From the NCBI RefSeq assembly GCF_900638335.1, contig NZ_LR134508.1:930001-994000 (forward strand): a stretch of DNA of 64,000 bases. The letters run 5' to 3'. Every line of letters begins with the position of its first letter. The first letter of the stretch is position 1. The position numbers were made by a program, and so were the translations under genes. The notes beneath the pieces are model-generated. The model did not search any database, was not told where the DNA came from, and was given only the letters and a program-made list of their open reading frames with translations. This DNA comes from Campylobacter lari. Lineage in GTDB: Bacteria > Campylobacterota > Campylobacteria > Campylobacterales > Campylobacteraceae. Positions 45,667 through 55,446 of this stretch are shown here, one piece after another.

Positions 45667-47544
45667 ATGGCTAATGAAACCAATGTTTTAGAAGAACTTT
45701 TCAAAGAAAATTCTAAAGATTATATCACATATGAAAAACTTGTCAAGTATTTTGCAAAGCTTCCAAATACAACAAGCGCAAAAAAAATCCGTGATTTAAT
45801 GGATAAATACAAAGTAGAATTAATTTCTTCAGCAGAAATTGCCAAAAAAAGAAATTTAGAAGAAGCAAAAAAACTACAAGAAGAAAAACAAAAATTACAA
45901 GATACAAGTTTAGAAAATGAATTTGATTTAGCCAATGAAAATGATTTATTAGAATGGAGTAGATCAGACTCGCCTGTGAGAATGTATTTAAGAGAAATGG
46001 GGCAAATTGCTCTTTTAAACAAAGATGAAGAAGTTGAAATTTCTAAAAAAATTGAGCTAGGCGAAGATATTATCATTGATGCTTTTTGTTCTGTGCCTTA
46101 TTTGATTGACTTTATACTTGATTACAAAGAACCTTTGATTAATAGAGAAAGAAGAGTAAAAGAGCTTTTTAAAAGCTTTGAAGATGATGATAAAAGCGAT
46201 GATGATAAAAGCGATGATGAAATAGACTCTGAAGAGGAAAATGAAAATGAGGAAAATGAAAACTCAAGCGAAAAAAAACCTAAAAAAACAAGCAAAAAAG
46301 AAGATGAAAGAACCTTGAAAGTTATAGAAAGTTTTAAAGCCTTAGAAAAAGCAAAAAAAGAATGGTTAAAAACCATATCTACTATTAATGCAGAAAAAAA
46401 TGATGATGAATTATTAGATAAACTCATAATTGCTTTTAAGAAAAATATACTAAAAGAAAAACTAATGGATTTGGGTCCAACCTCAAAACTCATCTCTGAA
46501 ATCGTAAAATCCATGGAAACATCTTTAAAAAGCGATGAGGAATTTGACAAAGAATTAAAACGCTTAGAATATCGTTTGCCAATGTTTTCAGAAGAACTAA
46601 AACAAAGACACCAAGATATCTTAAAAGATATTACTAAACTTAGCAAAGAAGAAATTGCTGAACGCGCATTAGAAACTACAATGGTAAGCACTTATATGGA
46701 AATAAAAAAACTCATTCAAACTAAAGAGGCCAGCCAAAATTCTTTTGATTTAGAAAAAGATCAACTAAAAGAAATTCTAGAGCAAATCAAACGTGGTAAA
46801 AAAATATCTGATGAAGCTAAAACCAGAATGGCAAAATCAAATTTACGCTTGGTTGTAAGCATTGCTAAAAGATATACTAACCGCGGATTACCGTTTTTAG
46901 ATTTGATCCAAGAGGGCAATATAGGCTTAATGAAAGCGGTAGATAAATTTGAATACAAACGCGGTTATAAGTTTTCAACCTATGCAACTTGGTGGATTAG
47001 GCAAGCCATTTCAAGAGCAATTGCTGATCAAGCAAGAACGATTAGAATTCCTATTCATATGATAGAAACTATTAATCAAATCAATAAAATCATTCGCGAA
47101 TATTTACAAAAAGAAGGCAAAGAGCCTGATGTAAGCATTATTGCCAAAGAAGTAGGACTTAGCGTAGATAAAGTAAAGCAAGTGATTAAAATCACTAAAG
47201 AACCAATTTCTCTAGAAGCACCTATTAGCAATGAAGATGATGGTAAATTTGGAGACTTTGTAGAAGATAGAACTTCAATTTCTCCTATGGATCATATCTT
47301 AAAAGATGATTTAAAAGAACAAATTGATGAAGTATTAGACCAGCTTAATGATAGAGAAAAAGCTGTTATTAGAATGCGTTTTGGTTTAATGGATGATGAA
47401 AGCGATAGAACCTTAGAAGAAATCGGCAAAGAATTAAATGTTACAAGAGAAAGAGTAAGACAAATAGAAAGCTCAGCAATCAAAAAACTTAAACATCCAA
47501 AAGTTGGTAGAAAACTTAAAAATTACATAGAAGGTTGGAAATAA
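45667..47544 (+). CDS. rpoD: RNA polymerase primary sigma factor RpoD (sigma-70)
   Basis: This is the vegetative sigma factor, 625 residues. It has the sigma-70 1.1-like start, region 1.2 ([24 protein letters not shown]), regions 2.1-2.4 ([42 protein letters not shown] and the following [19 protein letters not shown]), region 3, and region 4.2 ([21 protein letters not shown]). The non-conserved region between 1.2 and 2.1 contains a very acidic stretch with a 15-bp tandem DNA repeat (46183-46220). AAGGGG precedes the ATG. Confidence 0.97.
   Translation: MANETNVLEELFKENSKDYITYEKLVKYFAKLPNTTSAKKIRDLMDKYKVELISSAEIAKKRNLEEAKKLQEEKQKLQDTSLENEFDLANENDLLEWSRSDSPVRMYLREMGQIALLNKDEEVEISKKIELGEDIIIDAFCSVPYLIDFILDYKEPLINRERRVKELFKSFEDDDKSDDDKSDDEIDSEEENENEENENSSEKKPKKTSKKEDERTLKVIESFKALEKAKKEWLKTISTINAEKNDDELLDKLIIAFKKNILKEKLMDLGPTSKLISEIVKSMETSLKSDEEFDKELKRLEYRLPMFSEELKQRHQDILKDITKLSKEEIAERALETTMVSTYMEIKKLIQTKEASQNSFDLEKDQLKEILEQIKRGKKISDEAKTRMAKSNLRLVVSIAKRYTNRGLPFLDLIQEGNIGLMKAVDKFEYKRGYKFSTYATWWIRQAISRAIADQARTIRIPIHMIETINQINKIIREYLQKEGKEPDVSIIAKEVGLSVDKVKQVIKITKEPISLEAPISNEDDGKFGDFVEDRTSISPMDHILKDDLKEQIDEVLDQLNDREKAVIRMRFGLMDDESDRTLEEIGKELNVTRERVRQIESSAIKKLKHPKVGRKLKNYIEGWK
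46183..46220 (+). repeat. 15-bp tandem repeat in the acidic insert of rpoD
   Basis: The unit GATGATGATAAAAGC occurs twice in full and half a third time, coding for repeated Asp-Asp-Asp-Lys-Ser. Copy-number change would add or remove five residues in frame. Confidence 0.85.
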
Positions 47545-47567
47545 TCCTTGCTAAAAAAGCAAGGATT
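47543..47567. terminator. Hairpin between convergent rpoD and ppk1
   Basis: A perfect 10-bp stem (AATCCTTGCT / AGCAAGGATT) with an AAAAA loop overlaps the stop region of ppk1. There is no long T run on either side, so it may be a weak or Rho-assisted terminator. Confidence 0.6.
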
Positions 47568-49659
47568 AGCTATCTCTAAAAAGTTTCGTTGCTAAATGCG
47601 CTGCTCTACTATGATCAGTATCTTTTTTCAAGGTATTGAAAATTCTACTAATATATTCTTCTAAGATTTGCTGAGAATTATTAATTTTTTCTGCTTCATT
47701 TAAAGCAACCTTGCGATATCTTCCTTCGCTATCTAACTCATAAGCCAAATCATTATCGCTTAATTGTAATTTTAAAATTTGAGCTAACTTTGCACGTGAA
47801 TGCTCATCAAAAATAGGAGTCATTAATTCTAATCTTCTTTCTAAATTTCTTGGCATCCAATCAGCGCTTGAAATAAAATAATTTGGTTCAGTGTGTTTAA
47901 AATATAAAATTCTAGCATGCTCTAAATATTTTCCTACTATGCTTCTAACTTTTATATTTTCACTATACCCTTTTACACCAGGCCTTAAACAACAAATTCC
48001 ACGCACAATAAGATCTATTTTAACACCTTTATTTGAAGCCTCATATAAAGCTTTAATCACATCACCATCTACCAAAGCATTCATTTTAGCTATGATTACC
48101 CCTTCTTTTCCATGACTTGCTTCAGTAGCTATCATATCTAAAATTCGTTCTTTGATTTGCTTTGGGCTCATTGATAAAGTTTTTAAACGGCGACTTTTAC
48201 TATATCCTGAAAGTATATGAAAAAAAGTTGTGGTATCTTGAGAGTATTCTTCTTTAGAAGTAAAATAACTCGCATCAGTATATATTTTAGCCGAACTTGC
48301 ATTATAATTACCCGTACTTAAATGATTGTAAATTTTTAATTTTTCCCCTTCTTTTCTAATCACTTGAGCTACTTTTGCATGCACTTTAAAACCTGTAATG
48401 CCATATATTACATGAGCTCCTGCATTTTCTAATGATTTTGCCCAGTGTAAGTTATTTTCTTCATCAAAACGTGCTTTTAACTCTACCATTACAGTCACTT
48501 GCTTACCATCACTGGCTGCGTCAATTAAAGCTTGAACTATGTTTGAATTTTTTTCTACCCTATAAAGAGTCATTCTTATAGAAACAACCTTAGGATCCTT
48601 ACTTGCTTCTTTGATAAATTGATACACAGGCTCAAAACTCTCATAAGGCTGTATAGCCAATATATCTTGTTTATCAATTGCGCTAAAAATAGACACATTA
48701 TCTCCAAAAGGCGGTAAAATCTTTGGTGTATATACAGGGTTTAGTAAGTGTGTAAATTCTTTATTAGAAATGATTTGCCACAATGATGGTAAATTTAAAA
48801 GTATACTGTATTCGTAAATGTCTTTATGAAAAATATTCATATGAGAGCTTAAAAATTCGATCAACTGCTCATCTGCGCCTTTTTCTATTTGTAAGCGTAT
48901 AAAAGCACCTTTTCTACGAAGCTTTAAACCCTGCTCCAAAATCAACATAAAATCATCAGCCTCTTCTTCTTCTATTTCCATATCTGCGTTTCTAGTTACC
49001 CTAAAAGCAGCAGAAGATAAAAGCTTATAGCCAGGAAAAATATGCTCTGTATGATGACGTACTATGCTTTCTATAGGCACATAAATATTCGAACTTACTT
49101 GGTAAAATCTTGGTAAAACCCTAGGTATGCGTATCATACCAAATTTTAAAAGTTCAGGATGCATAGGATCACAAAGCTTTACCGCCAAAGAAAACGAAAG
49201 ATTATTTAAATGCGGAAAAGGATGGGTTGCATCAACCGCAATAGGCACTATCACAGGAAAAATATTAGAAAAAAAATGCTCATTACATTGCTGCTTTAAG
49301 TCCTCATCAAGTTCTTCATAAGAGCGAATAAATAAATTTTCTTTTTCTAAATCTTGAGTTATTTTAGTAAAATACTGCTCTACTACATATTTTTCTTCGT
49401 GTAAATAATTTCTAATGGCTTTAAGTTGCGCAAGTGGGGTCATTTCATCATTACTTGCCGTGCTTATCCCTGCTACAAAAAGCTGTTTTAATCCAGCCAC
49501 TCTTATCATATAAAACTCATCTAAATTTGTACAGTATATAGCAATAAATTTAAGTTTTTCGAGCAAAGGAAGATCTTTGGAACATTGATCTAAAACACGG
49601 GAGTTAAATGCAAGCCAAGAAAGTTCTCTATTAATATACATTGATGGTTGAATTTGCAT
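47566..49659 (-). CDS. ppk1: Polyphosphate kinase 1
   Basis: Ppk1 makes polyphosphate from ATP. It supports stress tolerance and, in Campylobacter, virulence and biofilm traits. This 697-residue protein has the N-terminal domain ([18 protein letters not shown]), the head domain, and the two PLD-like catalytic domains. The autophosphorylated His is in [13 protein letters not shown] and the second His in [11 protein letters not shown]. The gene is convergent with rpoD. Confidence 0.95.
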   Translation of the reverse strand: MQIQPSMYINRELSWLAFNSRVLDQCSKDLPLLEKLKFIAIYCTNLDEFYMIRVAGLKQLFVAGISTASNDEMTPLAQLKAIRNYLHEEKYVVEQYFTKITQDLEKENLFIRSYEELDEDLKQQCNEHFFSNIFPVIVPIAVDATHPFPHLNNLSFSLAVKLCDPMHPELLKFGMIRIPRVLPRFYQVSSNIYVPIESIVRHHTEHIFPGYKLLSSAAFRVTRNADMEIEEEEADDFMLILEQGLKLRRKGAFIRLQIEKGADEQLIEFLSSHMNIFHKDIYEYSILLNLPSLWQIISNKEFTHLLNPVYTPKILPPFGDNVSIFSAIDKQDILAIQPYESFEPVYQFIKEASKDPKVVSIRMTLYRVEKNSNIVQALIDAASDGKQVTVMVELKARFDEENNLHWAKSLENAGAHVIYGITGFKVHAKVAQVIRKEGEKLKIYNHLSTGNYNASSAKIYTDASYFTSKEEYSQDTTTFFHILSGYSKSRRLKTLSMSPKQIKERILDMIATEASHGKEGVIIAKMNALVDGDVIKALYEASNKGVKIDLIVRGICCLRPGVKGYSENIKVRSIVGKYLEHARILYFKHTEPNYFISSADWMPRNLERRLELMTPIFDEHSRAKLAQILKLQLSDNDLAYELDSEGRYRKVALNEAEKINNSQQILEEYISRIFNTLKKDTDHSRAAHLATKLFRDS

Positions 49660-49834
49660 AATACACCTACCTTATTTTCTAGTATTTAATATTTTAGTAT
49701 TTCTTTTATTAAAATTTATTTTATTTTTATAATAGTAAATAAAATTATATAAAAAATAATACTTTTTTTCTCTTATTAAAAAAATAATAAATAATTAATA
49801 AACTTATATTTACTTTTTAGGTTTTATAGTGTAA

Positions 49835-49864
49835 TATAATTGCACTTAAGTTCTTATAACTTAA
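49835..49864 (+). promoter_or_regulatory. nrfH promoter -10 box with palindrome at the transcription start
   Basis: TATAAT at 49835-49840 is followed by a perfect inverted repeat, TTAAGTT (49846-49852) and AACTTAA (49858-49864) with 5 bp between, which would cover the transcription start. It may be a repressor operator. The bases differ from the NssR site I remember (TTAAC-N4-GTTAA). Confidence 0.5.
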
Positions 49865-49885
49865 ACTTCATTCAAAGGAGAGACT

Positions 49886-50380
49886 TTGAAAAAAGCAAAC
49901 TCAAAACTTTTTGCTGTTTTCCTCTTCTTACTTGTAATTTTAGCAGGCGTGGGAATGTATACTTTCCATAATGCTAAAGGCACTTCTTATTTTAGTGATG
50001 CTAGTGAAAGCTGCAATAATTGTCACATTATGAACGAGGTTTATAATGATTATTTAAAAGCTTCACACTCTAAAGAAGTTGATGGTAAACCAAGAGCAAC
50101 TTGTAATGATTGTCATTTACCACATAGCTTTTTTGAAAAATGGATTGCTAAAGCTCAAAGTGGCTTAGGACATGCTTATGCATTTACTTTTAAACTTGAT
50201 TCTTTGCCTACGCATTTGAGTGCAAATGCAAAAAGTAAAGAAATAGTCCAAAATAACTGCATAGAATGCCACAAAGAAATTGCGAGTAACACTATCAACC
50301 CTACTCTAGATCCACATAAAGATAATGCTTTAAGTTGTGTGTCTTGTCATCAAGGTGTTGGCCATAAGAGAGGATTTTAA
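49886..50380 (+). CDS. nrfH: NrfH, membrane tetra-haem quinol dehydrogenase
   Basis: NrfH takes electrons from menaquinol and gives them to NrfA. It belongs to the NapC/NirT family. The 164-residue protein has one N-terminal membrane helix and four haem motifs: CNNCH (43-47), CNDCH (73-77), CIECH (125-129) and CVSCH (151-155). The start codon is TTG at 49886, with AAAGGAG upstream. A ribosome site and 16 bp separate it from nrfA. Confidence 0.95.
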   Translation: MKKANSKLFAVFLFLLVILAGVGMYTFHNAKGTSYFSDASESCNNCHIMNEVYNDYLKASHSKEVDGKPRATCNDCHLPHSFFEKWIAKAQSGLGHAYAFTFKLDSLPTHLSANAKSKEIVQNNCIECHKEIASNTINPTLDPHKDNALSCVSCHQGVGHKRGF

Positions 50381-50396
50381 ATGAAAGGAGTATTTA

Positions 50397-52214
50397 ATGA
50401 ATAACAAAGGCATTTTATATAGTGCTATTAGTGCTACTATAGTAGCTATTGCGGGCGTATTGTGGTTAAATCAAGATATCACAGCCAAAACAAACGATTC
50501 AGTAGGTGGGATCATCTCTCAAGAAATTGTAAAACTTGGCGATGAAAACCCTACTTTTGATTATTGGGGAAAGAATTTTCCTGATTATTTAGATATGCAC
50601 ACAACAGTGGAAAAACAAGCACCTAATGCAACAGAATTTGGCGGGAATTTAGCTTATTCAAAACTAATTCGCTATCCACAATTAACTGTTCTTTGGGCTG
50701 GCTATCCATTCAGTATTGATGCCAATGAAGAAAGAGGTCACTTTTGGGTCCAAGTAGATCAAATGGATACAGCTAGAAACAATAAAGATTTCTTAAATGC
50801 ACATGGTTTTGCAGGATTTGGTGGCCAACCAACAGCTTGTATGAATTGTCATAGCGGATGGACCCCTTGGCTTTTAAACAACACTGCAAAAGGTGATTGG
50901 GTAGCATTTAACTCTGCAAAATATTGGACTATGATTAAAACAGTTCCTGCAGTAAATGGAGCTAAAGAAAACTCGCCTGAGCACAGCGGACCTCATGGTG
51001 GAAAAAGAATGGGTGTAACATGTGCGGATTGCCACAACCCAACAGATATGAGTTTAAGACTTACAAGACCAGCTTTAATAAAAGCATTAATTTCAAGAGG
51101 TTATGAAGCAGATGAAAAACAAGGTGTTAAAGCTTCAAGAAGCGAAATGAGAACTTTAGTGTGCTCTCAATGTCACGTTGAATACTACTTCAAACCAACA
51201 GGTACCAAAGTAAAAACTATCGGAGAAAGCATAGCTAATGATACTTCTAAAAAATGGTGGAATGGTACTCAAAAAACTTATGATGAATTTGATTCTTGGA
51301 GAGATGGTAACAAACCAATTGAAATTGAAGTTGATGGTATAGAGCTAGCATTTCCTTGGAGTGAATGGAAAAAAGGTGAGCCATTTAGAATAGAAATGTT
51401 TGATGATTATTATGAGAAAAATAGAGAAAAATTCCCAAGCGATTGGGTTCATAAAATTACCAAAGCACCTATGCTAAAAATTCAACACCCTGAAAGCGAA
51501 CTTTATAGTGGCGGGGTACATGCTGCAAATGGTGTAAGTTGTGCAGATTGCCATATGCCTTATATTAGAAAAGGTGCAAAGAAAGTTACTAACCACAACA
51601 TCACTTCACCTTTAGTTGATATCAACTCAGCTTGCAAAACTTGCCATACTCAAAGCGAAGGCTATTTAGCTAAACAAGTAAAAGATATTCAAAATTCAGT
51701 AGCTCATGATTTAAGAACAGCTGAATATTCTTTAGTAAGCTTGATTAAAGATGTAGAAACCATTCGCGCAGAGCTTGGAAAAATGCCTAAATTCCAAACT
51801 AATGGCAAAGCAGATGATGCTAAAATTTCAGCTGAATTAAAAGAAGTATTAGAACTACATAGAAAATCTCAAGTAAGAGCAGATTTTGTGGGTGCTGAAA
51901 ACTCAACAGGCTTCCACAATCCTAGAGAAGCTTCAAGAATGCTTTTACAATCAGTTGATATGTCAAGACAAGGACAAACTAAACTGGTAGAAATTGCAGC
52001 TAAAAATGGTATTAAAGATTTTAAAACTTCAAATTTAGGTTTTGAAGATATTCAAAAATTAAATCCAGGTGAAATTCATTATAAAGTAGATCTAAACGGC
52101 AACAAAGCAGGAGATCGTTACTATAAACATCAAGAGGTAAATGGTAATCCACCAGCAAAACTTCTTGAAGATGATAAAAATCTAAAACCTTATAATTATA
52201 AAGTGATAGATTAA
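50397..52214 (+). CDS. nrfA: NrfA, cytochrome c nitrite reductase (ammonia-forming)
   Basis: NrfA reduces nitrite to ammonium with six electrons in the periplasm and also handles nitric oxide. The 605-residue protein has an N-terminal signal or anchor helix and five haem motifs: CMNCH (148-152), CADCH (209-213), CSQCH (256-260), CADCH (382-386) and CKTCH (413-417). The first motif sits where E. coli and Wolinella carry CxxCK, the lysine-ligated active-site haem; here it is CxxCH. The segment CSQCHVEYYFKP after haem 3 matches the active-site Tyr region. It forms a complex with NrfH and ends at a terminator. Confidence 0.95.
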   Translation: MNNKGILYSAISATIVAIAGVLWLNQDITAKTNDSVGGIISQEIVKLGDENPTFDYWGKNFPDYLDMHTTVEKQAPNATEFGGNLAYSKLIRYPQLTVLWAGYPFSIDANEERGHFWVQVDQMDTARNNKDFLNAHGFAGFGGQPTACMNCHSGWTPWLLNNTAKGDWVAFNSAKYWTMIKTVPAVNGAKENSPEHSGPHGGKRMGVTCADCHNPTDMSLRLTRPALIKALISRGYEADEKQGVKASRSEMRTLVCSQCHVEYYFKPTGTKVKTIGESIANDTSKKWWNGTQKTYDEFDSWRDGNKPIEIEVDGIELAFPWSEWKKGEPFRIEMFDDYYEKNREKFPSDWVHKITKAPMLKIQHPESELYSGGVHAANGVSCADCHMPYIRKGAKKVTNHNITSPLVDINSACKTCHTQSEGYLAKQVKDIQNSVAHDLRTAEYSLVSLIKDVETIRAELGKMPKFQTNGKADDAKISAELKEVLELHRKSQVRADFVGAENSTGFHNPREASRMLLQSVDMSRQGQTKLVEIAAKNGIKDFKTSNLGFEDIQKLNPGEIHYKVDLNGNKAGDRYYKHQEVNGNPPAKLLEDDKNLKPYNYKVID

Positions 52215-52221
52215 TCAAAAT

Positions 52222-52250
52222 AAACCCTCATAATCGAGGGTTTATTCTTT
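52222..52250 (+). terminator. Terminator of nrfHA
   Basis: An 8-bp stem (AAACCCTC / GAGGGTTT) with a 6-nt loop is followed by the T-rich TATTCTTTT. Its far arm touches the end of the thiC pseudogene on the other strand. Confidence 0.8.
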
Positions 52251-53494
52251 TATCAAACTAATATTCTCACCTTTTAAAATTTTATTCATAGTATTCATAG
52301 CACATATTGAACAAGAATTAAGTTCTTTAGACTTTCTTTTATTAAACATTTTCTCATCCTTTTCTCTACCAATTACTAGTTTAAACATTTTTTCCCAATT
52401 AATATCTTCTTATCTAGCTTTACTCATTACATCATCTATTTTCTTTATTAGGAAGTTTAGCTATATCTCCTGCATGAGCTACCATTTTGTCACTACTATA
52501 CCATCTCTTATATCTTCTAAATTTAAAAGTCTTAAATATTCAGCAGTGATTACATAGTAAAGCTTGTCAACACCAGCTGCTGCTACAACTACTCCACCAA
52601 TTACCAAATTTATGTGTTCATATCTTATGTATATATCAGCAACCAAAGATCCTAAGATATAAAACGAAGTTCCTTTGCAAAATCTTTTTTCAAGTTACAC
52701 ATTAGCTTCTATTTCATTAATAACCACATGGCCATGTCATTCTATCATTACTTGCACATCTTGAACCTATGCTCTTTTAGTTAATAACGAAAGTTCTATA
52801 AGTTCAACAATTTGAGCACCATCACTTGTATCATGAGTGCAACCTGGTCTAGCGCATTACCCAAAGAAAGTGTTACATCAAATTCCTTACATGTAGCGAG
52901 TAAATCATAATATTTATAGAATGGATTTTCAGCATCACTCATTTACATCCAAGCATAAAGAACTAAGCCTCCTCTAACTATATTAGCAATTCTATCACAC
53001 TCCTTAAAAACCCTAGCAGTGCAAGAATTATCCTTGCATGAATTGTCATAAAATCCACTCCGCTTTTAGCATGATGATATACTACTTCTAAAAAATATTT
53101 TGCCTTGATATCTTTTAAATCTTTTTTACACATCATAAATAGATACAGTGCCTATCATAGCTTTTAAAACAGCAATTAGCTCATCTCTTAAAAGACTAGT
53201 TATCATATCACTAAGATCCATAATAGCTTCTATATTAATTTTATAAGCTAATTATCTTTTTCATCTCTTCGCTATAATCTACACAATCATTTAAAACACC
53301 TAAATTGATGTTTTAAGTCCATAGTCAATACTGTTTGAATCTAGTACTTTATGATTGATATTTGCAGGAATAATAATTTTTTCATATACTATATTTTCTA
53401 GTAAAAAATCTTCACTTACTTGATTTTTTTATGTAAAAATTCACATTTGCTTTGTGAAAATTCCTTCTTTTACATAAGACATTTGAGTTTTCAA
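52242..53494 (-). pseudogene. thiC: Decayed phosphomethylpyrimidine synthase gene
   Basis: ThiC is a radical-SAM enzyme that makes the pyrimidine half of thiamin. Translating the minus strand in shifting frames gives its full length in order: KTQMSYVKEGIFTKQM at the start, then FLLENI, KIIIPANINHK, DFMTIHA, DVTLSLGNAL, THDTSDGAQIVELIELSLLTKRA, INEIEANV, IGGVVVAAAG, LRLLNLEDIRDGIV, AHAGDIAKLP and INWEKMFKLVI. The end reads NSCSICAMNTMNKILKG. Nonsense codons (for example at 52767-52769, 52737-52739 and 52695-52697) and frameshifts (a one-base loss near 52850, others near 52430-52500) break it. The usual ATG has become TTG, and one Cys of the C-terminal Fe-S motif is lost in a small deletion. 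In C. jejuni thiC also follows dnaQ. Confidence 0.93.
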
Positions 53495-53555
53495 TTGAAT
53501 TTATCTTTAAAATAAATTTGGATAAACGAAGGATATGTGAGCAGTTGATAAATTA

Positions 53556-53633
53556 TTCCAACGCCAGCATTATCTAGTTCTGGTGCGTTCTTAAGCTTTT
53601 AGCTTACTCTCAGCCTGTATCACAAGCTCCCAT
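53556..53633 (-). ncRNA. TPP riboswitch (thi box), associated with the thiC pseudogene
   Basis: On the minus strand, between dnaQ and the thiC remnant, the sequence reads GGGAGCTTG, then ACAGGCTGAGAG, a short hairpin (TAAGCTAAAAGCTTA) and a pyrophosphate-sensor half, CTAGATAATGCTGGCG followed by TTGGAA. CTGAGA and TAATGC-x-GCG are the most conserved parts of the TPP aptamer. The usual ACCTGATCT is ACCAGAACT here, so one or two conserved bases have changed. The 61 bp from here to the old thiC start show no obvious terminator or gene. Confidence 0.85.
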
Positions 53634-53674
53634 CATTTATGCAAATGTATATAGTGATAAATCTATAACAAAGC

Positions 53675-54439
53675 TTATTTTTTAGATTGATTTTTAGCTT
53701 GCTTGCTAAAATGTAACAACTCTTCAGTGGTTTTTATATAAAAAGGAATTTTTTTAAGGCAGTATTTTAAAATTTCACTTGCAGCTAAAGCATCACTTAA
53801 AGCCCTATGATGTTTACTTTCAATACATAAAAACTCTTTTAGAGCATCAAGGCCGTATTTAGGACTTTCAATGCATTTTTTAGCTAAATCAATTGTACAT
53901 AATCTTCTATTTAAAAGCACTCCAAAATCATTTTCATACATAGCTTTAGATATAAAATGATAATCAAAACGTACATTGTGTGCCACAAAAATACTGTCTT
54001 TTAAAAACAACTTAAAATCACTTAACACAGTTTTTAAAGAAGGAGCATTTTCTACCATATCTAAACTAATCCCTGTTAATTCTGTAATATTTTCAGGTAT
54101 ACTTTCTACTTTTACAAAACTCTCAAATCTATCAATTTCTTTATAATTTTGAATTTTTACCGCACCTATTTCTAAAATTTGACCACTTTTTACTCCACCG
54201 GTACTTTCAATATCTACAACACAAAAAATCTCATCTTTTATTTTTGTATTTTTACTTTTTAAACACAAACAATTTTGTGCATTAAGCTCGACTCCTAGTC
54301 CTAAAAGCTCAAAAAGATATAAATCAAAATCATAGTGATTTAATTCTTCTATTTTTGCAAGCTCTTTTAAAACCCAAGGAAAAGGTTTATTTTCCTTGCC
54401 TAGCTTAATGATCAAATCATCAATTTGTTGTTGACTCAA
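53675..54439 (-). CDS. dnaQ: DnaQ-like 3'-5' exonuclease (DNA polymerase III epsilon type)
   Basis: This 254-residue protein has an N-terminal segment of about 65 residues and a DEDDh exonuclease domain. ExoI is VVDIESTGG (Asp and Glu), ExoII is VAHNVRFDYHF and ExoIII is HRALSDALAA. It should proofread DNA synthesis as the epsilon subunit, although similar exonucleases act in other repair roles. It overlaps rpe by 4 bp. Confidence 0.9.
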   Translation of the reverse strand: MSQQQIDDLIIKLGKENKPFPWVLKELAKIEELNHYDFDLYLFELLGLGVELNAQNCLCLKSKNTKIKDEIFCVVDIESTGGVKSGQILEIGAVKIQNYKEIDRFESFVKVESIPENITELTGISLDMVENAPSLKTVLSDFKLFLKDSIFVAHNVRFDYHFISKAMYENDFGVLLNRRLCTIDLAKKCIESPKYGLDALKEFLCIESKHHRALSDALAASEILKYCLKKIPFYIKTTEELLHFSKQAKNQSKK

Positions 54440-55083
54440 AATTCAAGCTTTAAAGAATTAATTGCTATTTTTTTATCTTGCGAGGAAAAGATATAACTAC
54501 CTGCGACTAAAATATCAGCTCCCGCTTCATCCAAATCAGGCGCATTTAAGCCATTTACCCCACCATCTACTTCTATAAAAACTTTTAGATTTTTTCTATC
54601 TATCATTTCTCTTAATTGGCGAATTTTATCATATACTAACGGTAGAAAATTCTGTCCACCAAAGCCTGGATTAACACTCATTAAAAGCACCATATCTACA
54701 AATTCTAAAATATATTCTATGCTTGAAACTGGGGTGTGTGGATTTAAAACAATAGCAGGATGAATGTCATTTTTTCTTATATACTCACATACCCTAATAG
54801 GATGATTTTCAACCTCTGCATGAAAGCTAATAAATTTTGGCTTTATCGGAATAAACAAGTCCACAAAGCTACTTACATTATGCACCATTAAATGCACGTC
54901 TAAAGGCACTGAAGTAACTTTAGAAATATTTTCAATCACACAAGGACCAAAAGTAAGATTTGGTACAAAATGTCCATCCATCACATCAATATGCAATAAA
55001 TCAGCTCCTGCTTCACACACTTCTTTAATCTCATTTTCTAAATTTAAAAAATTTGCAGACAATAAACTTGGTGCTACATACAT
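54436..55083 (-). CDS. rpe: Ribulose-phosphate 3-epimerase
   Basis: Rpe interconverts ribulose 5-phosphate and xylulose 5-phosphate in the pentose phosphate pathway. The 215-residue TIM barrel has SLLSANFLNLENEI, HIDVMDGHFVPNLTFGP (metal His and Asp), LDVHLMV, SVNPGFGGQNF and EVDGGVN. It starts the rpe-dnaQ (formerly rpe-dnaQ-thiC) transcription unit and is divergent from rpmB. Confidence 0.96.
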   Translation of the reverse strand: MYVAPSLLSANFLNLENEIKEVCEAGADLLHIDVMDGHFVPNLTFGPCVIENISKVTSVPLDVHLMVHNVSSFVDLFIPIKPKFISFHAEVENHPIRVCEYIRKNDIHPAIVLNPHTPVSSIEYILEFVDMVLLMSVNPGFGGQNFLPLVYDKIRQLREMIDRKNLKVFIEVDGGVNGLNAPDLDEAGADILVAGSYIFSSQDKKIAINSLKLEF

Positions 55084-55225
55084 TTTATATCTCCAGTAAA
55101 AGTAAAAAACAATTTTATCATACTTATTATCAAATTTTCTTTATGTATTTTTGATAATATTTGATTTTTTTAAGCTTGTTTTAGATACAATGCTAAAAAT
55201 TATTTTTATTTCATAAGGAAAATTT

Positions 55226-55420
55226 ATGTCAAGAATTTGCCAAATTACAGGAAAAGGACCTATGGTAGGTAACAATGTTAGCCATGCTAACAATAAAACA
55301 AAAAGACGCTTTTTGCCAAATTTAAGAACAGTTCGTATCACTTTAGAAGATGGAACCACTAGAAAAGTTAGAGTAGCTGCCTCAACTTTAAGAACACTTA
55401 AAAAACAAAGCAGTAAATAA
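55226..55420 (+). CDS. rpmB: 50S ribosomal protein L28
   Basis: This 64-residue L28 has the family start [23 protein letters not shown] and the basic [15 protein letters not shown] block. The CxxC zinc pairs of some L28 forms are not complete (only one Cys). A -10 box TACAAT lies about 35 bp upstream. It is 26 bp from the potassium channel gene. Confidence 0.97.
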   Translation: MSRICQITGKGPMVGNNVSHANNKTKRRFLPNLRTVRITLEDGTTRKVRVAASTLRTLKKQSSK

Positions 55421-55446
55421 CCCTTAAATATAAACGAGGAATTGTT

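Noticed and set aside
46122..46691. Open frame of 189 codons on the minus strand inside rpoD
   Set aside because: It is Ser and Phe rich as expected from the reverse of Lys/Glu codons, and rpoD is certain on the other strand.
52021..52218. Minus-strand frame of 65 codons over the end of nrfA
   Set aside because: It is antisense to conserved NrfA sequence and has no family resemblance.
52251..53550. Possible intergenic region with novel non-coding RNA or small genes
   Set aside because: The lack of open frames is explained by the decayed thiC gene, which can be followed along the whole stretch on the minus strand.
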